Source: an uncultured Bacilli bacterium (GTDB lineage Bacteria > Bacillota_I > Bacilli_A > RF39 > UBA660). From it: a stretch of 13,674 bases of DNA. Location of the stretch: contig CALVVC010000020.1 in NCBI GenBank assembly GCA_944363755.1, positions 1 to 13,674 of the forward strand, read 5' to 3'. The notes below the pieces were generated by a model, which did not search any database, had not been told where the DNA came from, and worked only from the letters and a program-made list of their open reading frames with translations. Positions 1 through 5,871 of the stretch are shown in pieces. The position numbers and the translations under genes were made by a program. The stretch's first letter is position 1. Every line of letters starts with the position of its first letter.

Positions 1-698
<698 letters not shown>

Positions 699-918
699 AA
701 ATAAATGTAAAATAATAATCTTCAATTCGTAAGGAAGTCACCGTTTTCGCAATAAATAATGAAAAGACGTTGAAAATTTGAAATCCCAGCACCTTTTTAC
801 TATTGATATAGCATATAACTAGCTCATCTTCTTACAAAAATATTATTAAAGATAGAGGGAGACAATGTTTTCGCATTGCCTTCTTTTTTTATTACAGAGA
901 AAGGAGAATTTTATAGCT
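699..918. other. Gene-free leader region with no recognised product
   Basis: No convincing ORF on either strand between tgt and the small broken ORF at 919. Bases 720-800 look less AT-rich and more ordered than normal spacers here: the stretch CGTTTT (732-737) can pair with AAAAGACG (762-769), with one bulged base, in a short hairpin. A second hairpin with a T-run lies at 858-890, followed by a good ribosome binding site at 900-906. The arrangement of folded leader, terminator-like hairpin, ribosome binding site and small ORF would suit a mobile-element leader or attenuator. It could equally be decayed DNA. I do not match it to a known RNA family. Confidence 0.35.
858..890 (+). terminator. 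Intrinsic terminator-like hairpin
   Basis: GGAGACAATG (858-867) pairs with CATTGCCTTC (874-883) around a six-base loop, with one G-U pair and one A-C mismatch, followed by seven T (884-890). It lies 160 nt past tgt and just ahead of the ribosome binding site at 900. It may end tgt transcription or act as an attenuator for the small ORF behind it. Confidence 0.6.
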
Positions 919-1035
919 ATGGAAGATGAAAAATATTTAGTAGATATTATTTTTATATAATAGGAAACTTATTTTACATTGCATGGTGCGAAGCCTTATA
1001 CATATAGAGAATTAAAAAAGAAATTTGATAAATAA
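919..1035 (+). pseudogene. Small protein ORF interrupted by two in-frame stops
   Basis: An AAAGGAG ribosome binding site (900-906) precedes ATG 919. The frame reads MEDEKYLVDIIFI, then TAA-TAG (958-963), then continues without a shift through ETYFTLHGAKPYTYRELKKK and FDK to TAA at 1033. The part after the stops reads like a real lysine-rich protein C-terminus rather than noise. The simplest reading is a 38-codon small protein inactivated by two adjacent nonsense codons. Alternatives are a functional 13-residue leader peptide, or a chance frame. The function is unknown. The following hairpin at 1040-1063 separates it from the convergent regulator gene. Confidence 0.35.
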
Positions 1036-1063
1036 AAAAGAGCCACTATTCATCTAGTGGCTC
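1034..1063 (-). terminator. Terminator of the XRE regulator gene, overlapping its stop codon
   Basis: GAGCCACTA (1040-1048) and TAGTGGCTC (1055-1063) form a perfect 9-bp stem with a six-base loop. On the minus strand it is followed by a T-run (A-run 1034-1039 on plus). The regulator's stop codon at 1046-1048 lies inside the stem, so the hairpin also encodes the last residues. It may also stop rightward transcription from the broken ORF, though its plus-strand T-run is poor. Confidence 0.85.
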
Positions 1064-1282
1064 GAACAATTTTCTAATATCAATTTCAAGTGCATCAGCT
1101 ATCCTACCAAGAATTACGATGGTAAGCCCTCGTTGCATCTTTTTGCTTTCAATCTTAGCAACATAATTCATTGTAATACCAGCTTTATCGGCAAGTTGTT
1201 GTTGAGTAAGATTGGCAGCCTCACGATACTTTTTAATATTATGACGTATAATGTCAAAGTAGTAGGTGTCACTATGTTTCAT
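1046..1282 (-). CDS. XRE/Cro-family helix-turn-helix transcriptional regulator
   Basis: Small DNA-binding repressor type protein of 78 residues. The core is a complete HTH_3 domain: NIKKYREAANLTQQQLADKAG forms helices 1-2, ITMNYVAKIES the recognition turn, and the rest (LTIVILGRIADALEIDIRKLF) the usual closing helices. No ligand or peptidase domain is attached, as in short Cro-like regulators. I chose ATG 1282 because a GGTGAT ribosome binding site sits just before it; the upstream frame to 1348 runs through the operator DNA and is unlikely to be translated. It is divergent from the zinc-ribbon/lipoprotein pair. Two identical-pattern 17-bp inverted repeats lie in the shared promoter region, so autorepression and control of the neighbours is the natural inference. 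It ends in a hairpin terminator. Family call is secure; target is inferred. Confidence 0.9.
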   Translation of the reverse strand: MKHSDTYYFDIIRHNIKKYREAANLTQQQLADKAGITMNYVAKIESKKMQRGLTIVILGRIADALEIDIRKLFEPLDE

Positions 1283-1306
1283 CCATATCACCATCCTACT
1301 TTTATT

Positions 1307-1323
1307 ATGGACAATTAGTCCAT
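1307..1323. promoter_or_regulatory. Putative operator O1 (ATGGAC-N5-GTCCAT)
   Basis: Perfect inverted repeat ATGGAC AATTA GTCCAT just upstream of the XRE gene, overlapping a CATAAT-like -10 element on the minus strand. It has the same arms and same 5-base spacing as O2 at 1332, centre to centre 25 bp. Two matched dyads beside a small HTH gene are a typical repressor operator pair. Confidence 0.75.
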
Positions 1324-1331
1324 TAAAATGT

Positions 1332-1348
1332 ATGGACACAATGTCCAT
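1332..1348. promoter_or_regulatory. Putative operator O2 (ATGGAC-N5-GTCCAT)
   Basis: Inverted repeat ATGGACA CAA TGTCCAT, with 7-bp arms. It covers the -35 element TGGACA (1333-1338) of the rightward promoter, so a bound repressor would block transcription of the zinc-ribbon and lipoprotein genes. Confidence 0.75.
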
Positions 1349-1361
1349 TGTGTGGTATGAT
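1333..1361 (+). promoter_or_regulatory. SigA-type promoter for the zinc-ribbon/lipoprotein operon
   Basis: TGGACA (1333-1338), 17-base spacer, TATGAT (1356-1361). The -35 is embedded in operator O2. The first ribosome binding site AGGGGAG (1372-1378) follows 10 bases after the -10, so the 5' leader would be very short. Confidence 0.7.
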
Positions 1362-1386
1362 TGTGGTAATGAGGGGAGTGTGTAAA

Positions 1387-1704
1387 TTGGCTAAAAGAGT
1401 TAAGTGTGAGGTTTGTGGAAAAGAATTTGAAATGACAAAACCAGAAGAAGGATGCCCATATTGTAACGGCAATGAAAATAATGATAAATACGTTGTTGCT
1501 AATGACAAAAATACAATTGCTAGTGCAATAAAAATTGTTGGCATTATTAGCGTAGTAATATCATTTTTCCTAAATAAAGATGTTCAAGTTACTTTTTGGG
1601 AAGGATTATATTTCTTTGCATTGCATGTAGTATATTTGCTAGGCTTTTGTGCAGTTGCAGAAGTTATTCAAATTTTGCATGATATAAGGAGAAAGTTGAA
1701 GTGA
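1387..1704 (+). CDS. Zinc-ribbon protein with two membrane segments
   Basis: Unknown function. With a TTG start at 1387 the protein has 105 residues. The N-terminus carries a compact zinc ribbon, Cys7-x2-Cys10 and Cys23-x2-Cys26 (KCEVCGKEF and GCPYCNG). A polar linker follows, then two hydrophobic stretches near residues 44-62 and 70-95 and a basic C-terminal tail (HDIRRKLK). The shape predicts a membrane protein with a cytoplasmic zinc domain. TTG is preferred because AGGGGAG (1372-1378) lies 8 bases before it; the upstream ATG at 1348 would begin inside the operator and before the likely transcription start. Its TGA stop overlaps the GTG of the lipoprotein gene by four bases, so the two are translationally coupled and likely work together. 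Confidence 0.75.
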   Translation: MAKRVKCEVCGKEFEMTKPEEGCPYCNGNENNDKYVVANDKNTIASAIKIVGIISVVISFFLNKDVQVTFWEGLYFFALHVVYLLGFCAVAEVIQILHDIRRKLK

Positions 1705-2243
1705 AAAAAGCAGTTTTAATTTTAGTAATAACATGTGGTATTCTAGCATTAACTGGGTGTGGTAATACTACTAAAAATAATAATGAAAAAGCTAATAATA
1801 AAAACGAGGACTCTATCAAAACAGTGGTATGTACTGCTAAAATTGAAGAAACAGATAATGAAAAAACAGCAACAATGGAGTTTACTTATGATAAAGAAAC
1901 ATTAACATTAATAGAATATAAAGAATCAGTAAATCAGAAACTATTAGAAAATAATACTTATAAAGAAAATTTTATGAATGTTATAAACGCATATAAAGAG
2001 GATACTGAAACGATTAATAATGATAAAGAGAAGTATAAAGGTATTACTGCTACACTTGATTATGATGAAGAAAATTATTCTTATACATGGGCAAGAGAAT
2101 ATAAAATCAAACAATTATCTGAAGAAAATTTTGATAATTTATCTATAGTATTATTTGTTGATAGAGAAACTTTTAAATTTGAAGAGAATAAAATGAAAGA
2201 AGCCTTGGAACAAGGAGATAGTGGTTATAAGTGTAATTGGTAA
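1701..2243 (+). CDS. Secreted lipoprotein of unknown function
   Basis: 180 residues with a textbook lipoprotein signal: basic MKK, hydrophobic core, and lipobox LTGC with the lipidated Cys at 20. A short Asn/Lys-rich linker follows, then a mixed alpha/beta domain of about 140 residues. It should sit on the outer face of the membrane. Besides Cys20 the mature protein has two cysteines, Cys44 in TVVCTAK and Cys178 in the last residues (GYKCNW), which could tie the ends of the domain by a disulfide. The outline is reminiscent of DUF1307/YehR-type lipoproteins, but I cannot confirm this. The start is GTG 1701, overlapping the previous stop, with GGAG about 8 bases upstream. It is the last gene of the operon and is followed by the terminator at 2328. 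Confidence 0.8.
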   Translation: MKKAVLILVITCGILALTGCGNTTKNNNEKANNKNEDSIKTVVCTAKIEETDNEKTATMEFTYDKETLTLIEYKESVNQKLLENNTYKENFMNVINAYKEDTETINNDKEKYKGITATLDYDEENYSYTWAREYKIKQLSEENFDNLSIVLFVDRETFKFEENKMKEALEQGDSGYKCNW

Positions 2244-2327
2244 TATGCCGATTCATTTGAAAAGGTATATAATAATTAACTATGTGATGAAACTTATGCT
2301 ATTTAATAATGTAAGATTAACTTATAG

Positions 2328-2353
2328 ACTAGAGTAAAAACTCTAGTTTTTTT
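2328..2353 (+). terminator. Intrinsic terminator of the lipoprotein operon
   Basis: ACTAGAGT (2328-2335), AAAA loop, ACTCTAGT (2340-2347), then seven T to 2353. Perfect 8-bp stem about 85 nt after the lipoprotein stop codon. Confidence 0.88.
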
Positions 2354-2403
2354 GTGTAAAAAATAAAAGAGCAATAATAAAGATATCGTTAATAATATTG
2401 TAG

Positions 2404-2426
2404 ACACAAGTATTTTTTTCTTGTGT
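2404..2426. repeat. Inverted repeat upstream of the toxin-like gene
   Basis: ACACAAG (2404-2410) and CTTGTGT (2420-2426) are perfect 7-bp arms around a nine-base T-rich loop. The repeat ends 12 nt before the AAAGGAGG ribosome binding site at 2438. There is no T-run after it, so it is not a typical terminator. A repressor or antitoxin operator, or a leader hairpin, is more likely. No strong promoter stands out around it. Confidence 0.5.
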
Positions 2427-2451
2427 GAATATTAAAGAAAGGAGGGTATCT

Positions 2452-2859
2452 ATGTGTAGAGTTTTAGACATAATTGTTGTTAAAGAGTTCAAAGATAAGA
2501 ATGGTATTGTTGTTCCAAGACACTCTTTTGTGGTAATTAATGATGAGAAAGGGATAATAGAGAGTTACTCATATGATTTTATTTCCAATGTTATGTGTAG
2601 TTTTCATAGTGAAAACCATAAGAAAAGAAAGTTAAAAATTAAAAGTAATCTAGAAATCACACCTAACAAAATCAATGGTAGAAATGTTAATAACAAAAGT
2701 GGTTATATTAGGGCAGATGACTTATTCTATTTTAAGAAAGATAAAATAGATTATAAAGTTATCGGTCGTTTAAGTGATGATATGTTAGACAAATTAATAA
2801 AACTAGTTATAAGTTTAAATGTTGAACACAAAACAAAAGATTTAATCAATAATTTATAA
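2452..2859 (+). CDS. Hypothetical protein, possible MazF/PemK-like toxin
   Basis: 135 residues, soluble, no signal or membrane segment. I do not recognise the family firmly. The N-terminal strand-rich segment (DIIVVKEFKDKNGIVVPRHS, then FVVIND) and the later block GYIRADDLFYFKKDKIDYKV recall the beta-barrel outline of MazF/PemK endoribonucleases, a resemblance by eye only. ATG 2452 is chosen over the upstream ATG at 2425 because AAAGGAGG (2438-2445) is correctly spaced to it. It is followed after 93 nt by a very small charged protein gene on the same strand, and preceded by an inverted repeat, an arrangement that fits a toxin-antitoxin unit. Alternative: an uncharacterised phage or mobile-element accessory protein. 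Coding status is strong; function is weak. Confidence 0.6.
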   Translation: MCRVLDIIVVKEFKDKNGIVVPRHSFVVINDEKGIIESYSYDFISNVMCSFHSENHKKRKLKIKSNLEITPNKINGRNVNNKSGYIRADDLFYFKKDKIDYKVIGRLSDDMLDKLIKLVISLNVEHKTKDLINNL

Positions 2860-2952
2860 TTTATTAACGGAATTTAAAAATGTGTTGAATATTTGTTACA
2901 TTAATGATAATATATAATTGTATTAAATTTTATATAAGGGAGGAAATGTTAT

Positions 2953-3132
2953 ATGTCAAAGAAAAGCATAACAAAGTTTCCTGAAGGTTTTTTTCAACAA
3001 AAAAGACCTATACTTAATGCATCAGAGGTCCTTAAAGATTTAAAACCTTTTGAATGGGAAGGTGTTATTGATTTTGATGATGAAAAACCTAAAAAAACAA
3101 AAGATAAGTTAAGGGGAAATAAAAAATGTTAG
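2953..3132 (+). CDS. Small 59-residue charged protein, possible antitoxin partner
   Basis: A clear small gene: GGGAGGA (2938-2944) lies eight bases before ATG 2953, and the stop TAG is built into a strong terminator hairpin. The sequence runs MSKKSITKFPEGFFQQKRPI, then LNASEVLKDLKPFEWEGVID and a Lys/Asp-rich tail. No HTH, membrane segment or cysteine cluster is present (one terminal Cys). The compact middle helix LNASEVLKDLKPFEW with a disordered tail would suit a peptide that binds a partner protein, such as a type II antitoxin or a phage-type inhibitor. The pairing with the gene at 2452 is inferred only from order, size and spacing. The AT-rich 93-nt gap between them holds TATAAT at 2913-2918 but no well-spaced -35, so a private promoter is possible. 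Confidence 0.7.
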   Translation: MSKKSITKFPEGFFQQKRPILNASEVLKDLKPFEWEGVIDFDDEKPKKTKDKLRGNKKC

Positions 3133-3154
3133 GAAACAACTCCTAACATTTTTT
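3121..3154. terminator. Bidirectional terminator between convergent genes
   Basis: The arms 3121-3134 and 3141-3154 are perfectly complementary over 14 bp (core TGTTAGGA / TCCTAACA flanked by A6 and T6) with the loop AACAAC. It serves the small-protein gene on plus and the transglutaminase-like gene on minus. It contains the stop codon of the first and touches that of the second (3153). Confidence 0.92.
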
Positions 3155-4064
3155 AAGTTGCAAGCTCACTATAAATATTTTTATCATAGTTATGTTGCTC
3201 ATTTTCTAATTCATTTAACTCACTAGTAGTTATTAAGAAGAAATTATATTCTAAGATATCACTACCATCAGTAGTAATAGGGTCATCCCAAGTAAGGTCT
3301 AAATGATACCATGTATTATTTAAATAAATAGCATTCCAGACATGATTTTCTGAAGCTATTTTATAACTTTTAATATTCATATCTTCTAAGAATAATTCCA
3401 TTGCATCAGTATAACCACCACATAAACTATAACCTTCTAAAAGAGTACCATAAGCAGTATCTGATTTATATTTTACAATGTTATTATCACTTCTATCTTT
3501 ATCATATTTACTATTATTAATAATATAATTATGGGCTTCTTTAATCTTATCTTCATTACTCATAGAGTTATTCCAAATTTCTTTTTCAATTTCCTTAACT
3601 TTCGCTTTAATTAATTTAATATCACTATTACTGTAGATATGCTCAATCTTTAAAGTTACTTTACCATAATCATCATAACTAGTTTCTAAATGTTTAAAAC
3701 TATTAAAAGGATGAACAAAGTTATTTATTGTAGATAGTACTTTTTGATTATTAGCAAGACTATCTATATCATTTATACAAGAAGAATATTCATCAGGACA
3801 ATAAAATGAAAATTCTTTTACTCCAGAGTTTAAAACTGTGTAATAAATATTTAATAAATCTTGATATTCATTAGGGGTAAAGTCATTAGTTGTTTGTACA
3901 TAATTGAAATCATAATTTCTTGTATAATCATTAGTATTAGTTAAAGTAACATCTTTATTTTCTTTAATAAAATAAGTTCTATATAAATTATATAAAGGTT
4001 GTCTAAAGACAAAAGTAAATCCAAATAAAATAATTAAAAATAAAAAAATAATGTATTTCTTCAT
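3153..4064 (-). CDS. Membrane-anchored transglutaminase-like superfamily protein
   Basis: 303 residues. A single N-terminal hydrophobic segment (about 4-20, after MKK) acts as an uncleaved anchor or signal, so the rest is extracytoplasmic. The C-terminal third is a transglutaminase-like/CYK3-type domain: LCGGYTDAMELFLE holds the nucleophile Cys215, ENHVWNAIYL holds His241, and YHLDLTWDDP holds Asp256, the classic Cys-His-Asp triad in the right order and spacing. Residues 60-200 form a helical lead-in of the sort common in secreted Firmicute members, with two more cysteines at 89 and 96. Family members act as proteases or cell-wall-associated enzymes; the substrate here is unknown. The start ATG 4064 has GGAGG upstream, and a promoter TTTACA-17-TAGAAT lies at 4081-4109. 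Transcribed alone, divergent from the gene at 4174. Confidence 0.85.
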   Translation of the reverse strand: MKKYIIFLFLIILFGFTFVFRQPLYNLYRTYFIKENKDVTLTNTNDYTRNYDFNYVQTTNDFTPNEYQDLLNIYYTVLNSGVKEFSFYCPDEYSSCINDIDSLANNQKVLSTINNFVHPFNSFKHLETSYDDYGKVTLKIEHIYSNSDIKLIKAKVKEIEKEIWNNSMSNEDKIKEAHNYIINNSKYDKDRSDNNIVKYKSDTAYGTLLEGYSLCGGYTDAMELFLEDMNIKSYKIASENHVWNAIYLNNTWYHLDLTWDDPITTDGSDILEYNFFLITTSELNELENEQHNYDKNIYSELAT

Positions 4065-4080
4065 GATATCCTCCTATTTA

Positions 4081-4109
4081 ATTCTAGCAAGTAAGGGAAG
4101 TTTTGTAAA
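4081..4109 (-). promoter_or_regulatory. SigA-type promoter for the transglutaminase-like gene
   Basis: On the minus strand TTTACA (4109-4104), 17-base spacer, TAGAAT (4086-4081). The -10 ends 16 nt before the ATG at 4064, leaving just enough room for the GGAGG ribosome binding site. Confidence 0.7.
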
Positions 4110-4147
4110 TCTAAAAACAAAATAAATAGTTATGATTATGTAAAATA

Positions 4148-4156
4148 TGCTATAAT
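4148..4156 (+). promoter_or_regulatory. Extended -10 promoter for the gene at 4174
   Basis: TGCTATAAT (TGn plus a perfect TATAAT at 4151-4156). The -35 region is poor (TAGTTA near 4127), as is usual for extended -10 promoters. The ribosome binding site GGGGGAG follows at once. Confidence 0.65.
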
Positions 4157-4173
4157 TTATAGGGGGAGATGTT

Positions 4174-4935
4174 ATGTGTCTTAATTTAATTGATGAATAT
4201 TATTTGAATACTGAAATTAAATATCAAGATTTAAATGAATTAACTGCAGATTTTATTATTAATGAATATAAAAAGTTAGGATTCTATTATAAATATAGTG
4301 ATAATCACTTAGTATCTCTTCTTTATAATTATTTTTACTTAAAAAAGAAGGGAAAGCATCAAGTTTTAGAAGATATATTAAATAAGTATAGTATTAATTA
4401 TAAATCATCTATTCATAATGCTATTTATGATTTATTAAGTAATGAAAAGGATAGATTCTTACTTTGGCCAGGTGTAATTAGCGAAATTGATGATGGACTT
4501 TTATATAAACTTAATACAAATATTGGAAATATTGAAGTATATAAGGCAAGTGAAATGTTTAAAAATACTAAATCTTTTTATATTTTTAAAAGAAATCTTA
4601 GAAATTGTTGTCATGAAAGAAGTTTTGAGTTTTTATCTTTAAATAGAGATTATAAAGCAGTACTTTCTTATGATGAAAATTTATTTGTAGGAGGACATTT
4701 TCATTCTTATTTAGAAAAAGATAATATAACACTTGATATTGCTAGTAATGCTTTATATATGAGAAGGGAAGATAAAGAAAAAGTTCTTAATAAAGAGATA
4801 CTTACTAAGCTTACTTATGATGAAGTAATATTAGAATTTAATAAAGTACTTAATGAAATTCCCAAGTTAAATACTGATGATGATAAACTTCAAGTCTTAG
4901 CTTTATATCATGGTATGAAAAAAGGTATAAAATAA
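4174..4935 (+). CDS. Uncharacterised protein with a possible Cys-His-Asp site
   Basis: 253 residues, no signal peptide or membrane segment, so cytoplasmic. I do not recognise the family. The first 135 residues are mostly helical and charged. The second half carries NCCHERSFEFLSLN (Cys145, Cys146), then LFVGGHFHSYLEKDNITLDI with His175, His177 and Asp188. A helix-capping Cys, then strand-borne His, then Asp in that order is the pattern of transglutaminase-like and papain-like hydrolases, and the divergent neighbour carries a clear version of it. That is an inference, not an identification. ATG 4174 follows GGGGGAG by a normal spacer and an extended -10 promoter is present at 4148. It ends in a terminator shared with def and is transcribed on its own. 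Confidence 0.7.
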   Translation: MCLNLIDEYYLNTEIKYQDLNELTADFIINEYKKLGFYYKYSDNHLVSLLYNYFYLKKKGKHQVLEDILNKYSINYKSSIHNAIYDLLSNEKDRFLLWPGVISEIDDGLLYKLNTNIGNIEVYKASEMFKNTKSFYIFKRNLRNCCHERSFEFLSLNRDYKAVLSYDENLFVGGHFHSYLEKDNITLDIASNALYMRREDKEKVLNKEILTKLTYDEVILEFNKVLNEIPKLNTDDDKLQVLALYHGMKKGIK

Positions 4936-4954
4936 AACAGGTTTTACCTGTTTT
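4934..4954. terminator. Bidirectional terminator between convergent genes
   Basis: AAAACAGGT (4934-4942), three-base loop, ACCTGTTTT (4946-4954) with T to 4955. It ends the gene at 4174 on plus and def on minus; both stop codons touch the stem. Confidence 0.8.
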
Positions 4955-5502
4955 TATATTGCTCTATATTTATCACTATCTTTATAGGGATTTTTAGAAT
5001 CTATATAGTCTGTAAACATAATACCATTTAAATGATCTATTTCATGCTGAAAGGCAATAGCAAGTTCTTCTCTTGCTCTTATTCTTATTTTATTACCTAA
5101 AGTATCATAGCCTTCTACTGTAACTCTAGCATATCTTGGTACGATACCATCAACTTCGCGGTTTACAGATAAACATCCTTCTCCCATTTCTACATATATC
5201 TTTTCAGTTGAATTACTAATAATTTTAGGATTACAAATAATATAAGTATCAAATTCTTCTTCATCTACTTCATGAACAATTACTAAATATCTTTTAGGAA
5301 TACCTAATTGAATTGCTGCCATACCCATACCAGGTCTTAAATTATATTTTTCGGCTAATTTTTCTATTTGACTATTAGTTAAATATTCTTTCATTAAATC
5401 TATAGTCTTTAAATCATCTTTACTTAATGGAAAAGTAACATCCTTACTAACTAATCTTAATCTTTTATCTTTTTCATCTAATATATCTTTATTTCTTAAC
5501 AT
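4954..5502 (-). CDS. def: Peptide deformylase
   Basis: Metalloenzyme that removes the N-formyl group from nascent polypeptides at the ribosome exit; cytoplasmic and normally essential. All three family motifs are present: motif I as GMGMAAIQLG (fits G-x-G-x-A-A-x-Q with Ile where Pro is usual), motif II as EGCLS with the metal-binding Cys, and motif III as QHEIDHLNG with the two metal His and the catalytic Glu. The 182-residue length and the extended N-terminal and inter-motif regions match the type 2 deformylases of Firmicutes. The start ATG 5502 matches family length; its ribosome binding site is weak (GGGG at 9-12 bases). There is no fmt neighbour. It lies downstream of the YjcZ-like gene, but a terminator at 5541 separates them; a poor TAAAAT -10 candidate sits at 5531-5526. 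Confidence 0.97.
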   Translation of the reverse strand: MLRNKDILDEKDKRLRLVSKDVTFPLSKDDLKTIDLMKEYLTNSQIEKLAEKYNLRPGMGMAAIQLGIPKRYLVIVHEVDEEEFDTYIICNPKIISNSTEKIYVEMGEGCLSVNREVDGIVPRYARVTVEGYDTLGNKIRIRAREELAIAFQHEIDHLNGIMFTDYIDSKNPYKDSDKYRAI

Positions 5503-5540
5503 CTAAATACCCCATTTCTTGCTATATTTTAACATAAATT

Positions 5541-5568
5541 TTAAAAAAAAGAAAGGATAACCTTTCTT
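5541..5568 (-). terminator. Terminator of the YjcZ-like gene
   Basis: On the minus strand AAGAAAGG, TTAT loop, CCTTTCTT, then a run of T (A-run 5543-5550 on plus). Perfect 8-bp stem; it overlaps the stop codon at 5567-5569. Confidence 0.85.
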
Positions 5569-5734
5569 ATCTTGTAAATCTAGCACCAATTACAATAACA
5601 AGTAGTATAAATAAAACTAAGATTATGGCATAGTTATTGTTATTATTACCCCATCCATAACTAGGGTAAAACCAAGGATTAGAGCATCCACAACTTGGGA
5701 ATGAATTAAATGATCCACCACCATAATAATACAT
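5567..5734 (-). CDS. YjcZ-like single-span miniprotein
   Basis: 55 residues starting at ATG 5734, chosen because AAGGAGG lies just upstream; the in-frame ATG at 5782 falls inside the promoter. The first half is rich in Tyr, Gly, Phe, Ser and Asn (MYYYGGGSFNSFPSCGCSNP) with a CGC pair and an Asn run. The second half is one hydrophobic span, NYAIILVLFILLVIVIGARF. A Gly/Tyr-rich head before an ALIVVLFILLIIVGA-type helix is the signature of the YjcZ/SscA family of small membrane proteins, some of which are spore-assembly factors in Bacillus. A sporulation role here is not shown; nothing else in the window is a spore gene. It has its own promoter and terminator. Confidence 0.75.
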   Translation of the reverse strand: MYYYGGGSFNSFPSCGCSNPWFYPSYGWGNNNNNYAIILVLFILLVIVIGARFTR

Positions 5735-5755
5735 AGTTAAAAACCTCCTTTTTCT

Positions 5756-5782
5756 ATTATAAGATATGAAAAAATATGTCAA
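5756..5782 (-). promoter_or_regulatory. Promoter for the YjcZ-like gene
   Basis: On the minus strand a consensus TTGACA (5782-5777) and consensus TATAAT (5761-5756), with a 15-base spacer that is shorter than the usual 17. It lies 21 nt before the ATG and just ahead of AAGGAGG. Confidence 0.65.
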
Positions 5783-5808
5783 ATTGTTAATGAATTTGAC
5801 TAGGTTAC

Positions 5809-5837
5809 TTTAAACTATCTTTAATTTATGGTATTCT
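5809..5837 (+). promoter_or_regulatory. Promoter for the FtsW/RodA gene
   Basis: TTTAAA (5809-5814), 17-base spacer, TATTCT (5832-5837) with an extended TG at 5829-5830. Followed by AAGGAG at 5859. A TTGACT at 5796-5801 is an alternative -35 but has no good partner. Confidence 0.5.
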
Positions 5838-5871
5838 TAAAGAAAAAAGATTAAAGGTAAGGAGTGGGATA

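Noticed and set aside
700..815. GTG-started minus-strand frame running from the leader into tgt
   Set aside because: No ribosome binding site, no family resemblance, and it continues antisense through tgt.
699..918. A known small RNA (SRP RNA, 6S, tmRNA) in the gap after tgt
   Set aside because: None of the conserved signatures I know for those RNAs is visible, and the foldable parts are short.
1133..1318. 61-codon frame on plus opposite the XRE gene
   Set aside because: Fully antisense to a clear HTH gene, no ribosome binding site, and its end runs through the operator region.
1323..1544. 73-codon frame on minus opposite the zinc-ribbon gene
   Set aside because: Antisense shadow of a gene with recognisable CxxC motifs, and it overlaps the operators; no ribosome binding site.
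1702..1704. Possible reassignment of TGA to tryptophan
   Set aside because: Tryptophan is written TGG throughout, and the TGA here fits the common overlapping stop-start with the lipoprotein gene; there is no sign of readthrough.
2953..3132. Small ORF dismissed as chance because of its length
   Set aside because: That dismissal was dropped: the optimal ribosome binding site, balanced composition and terminator at its stop codon make it a real gene.
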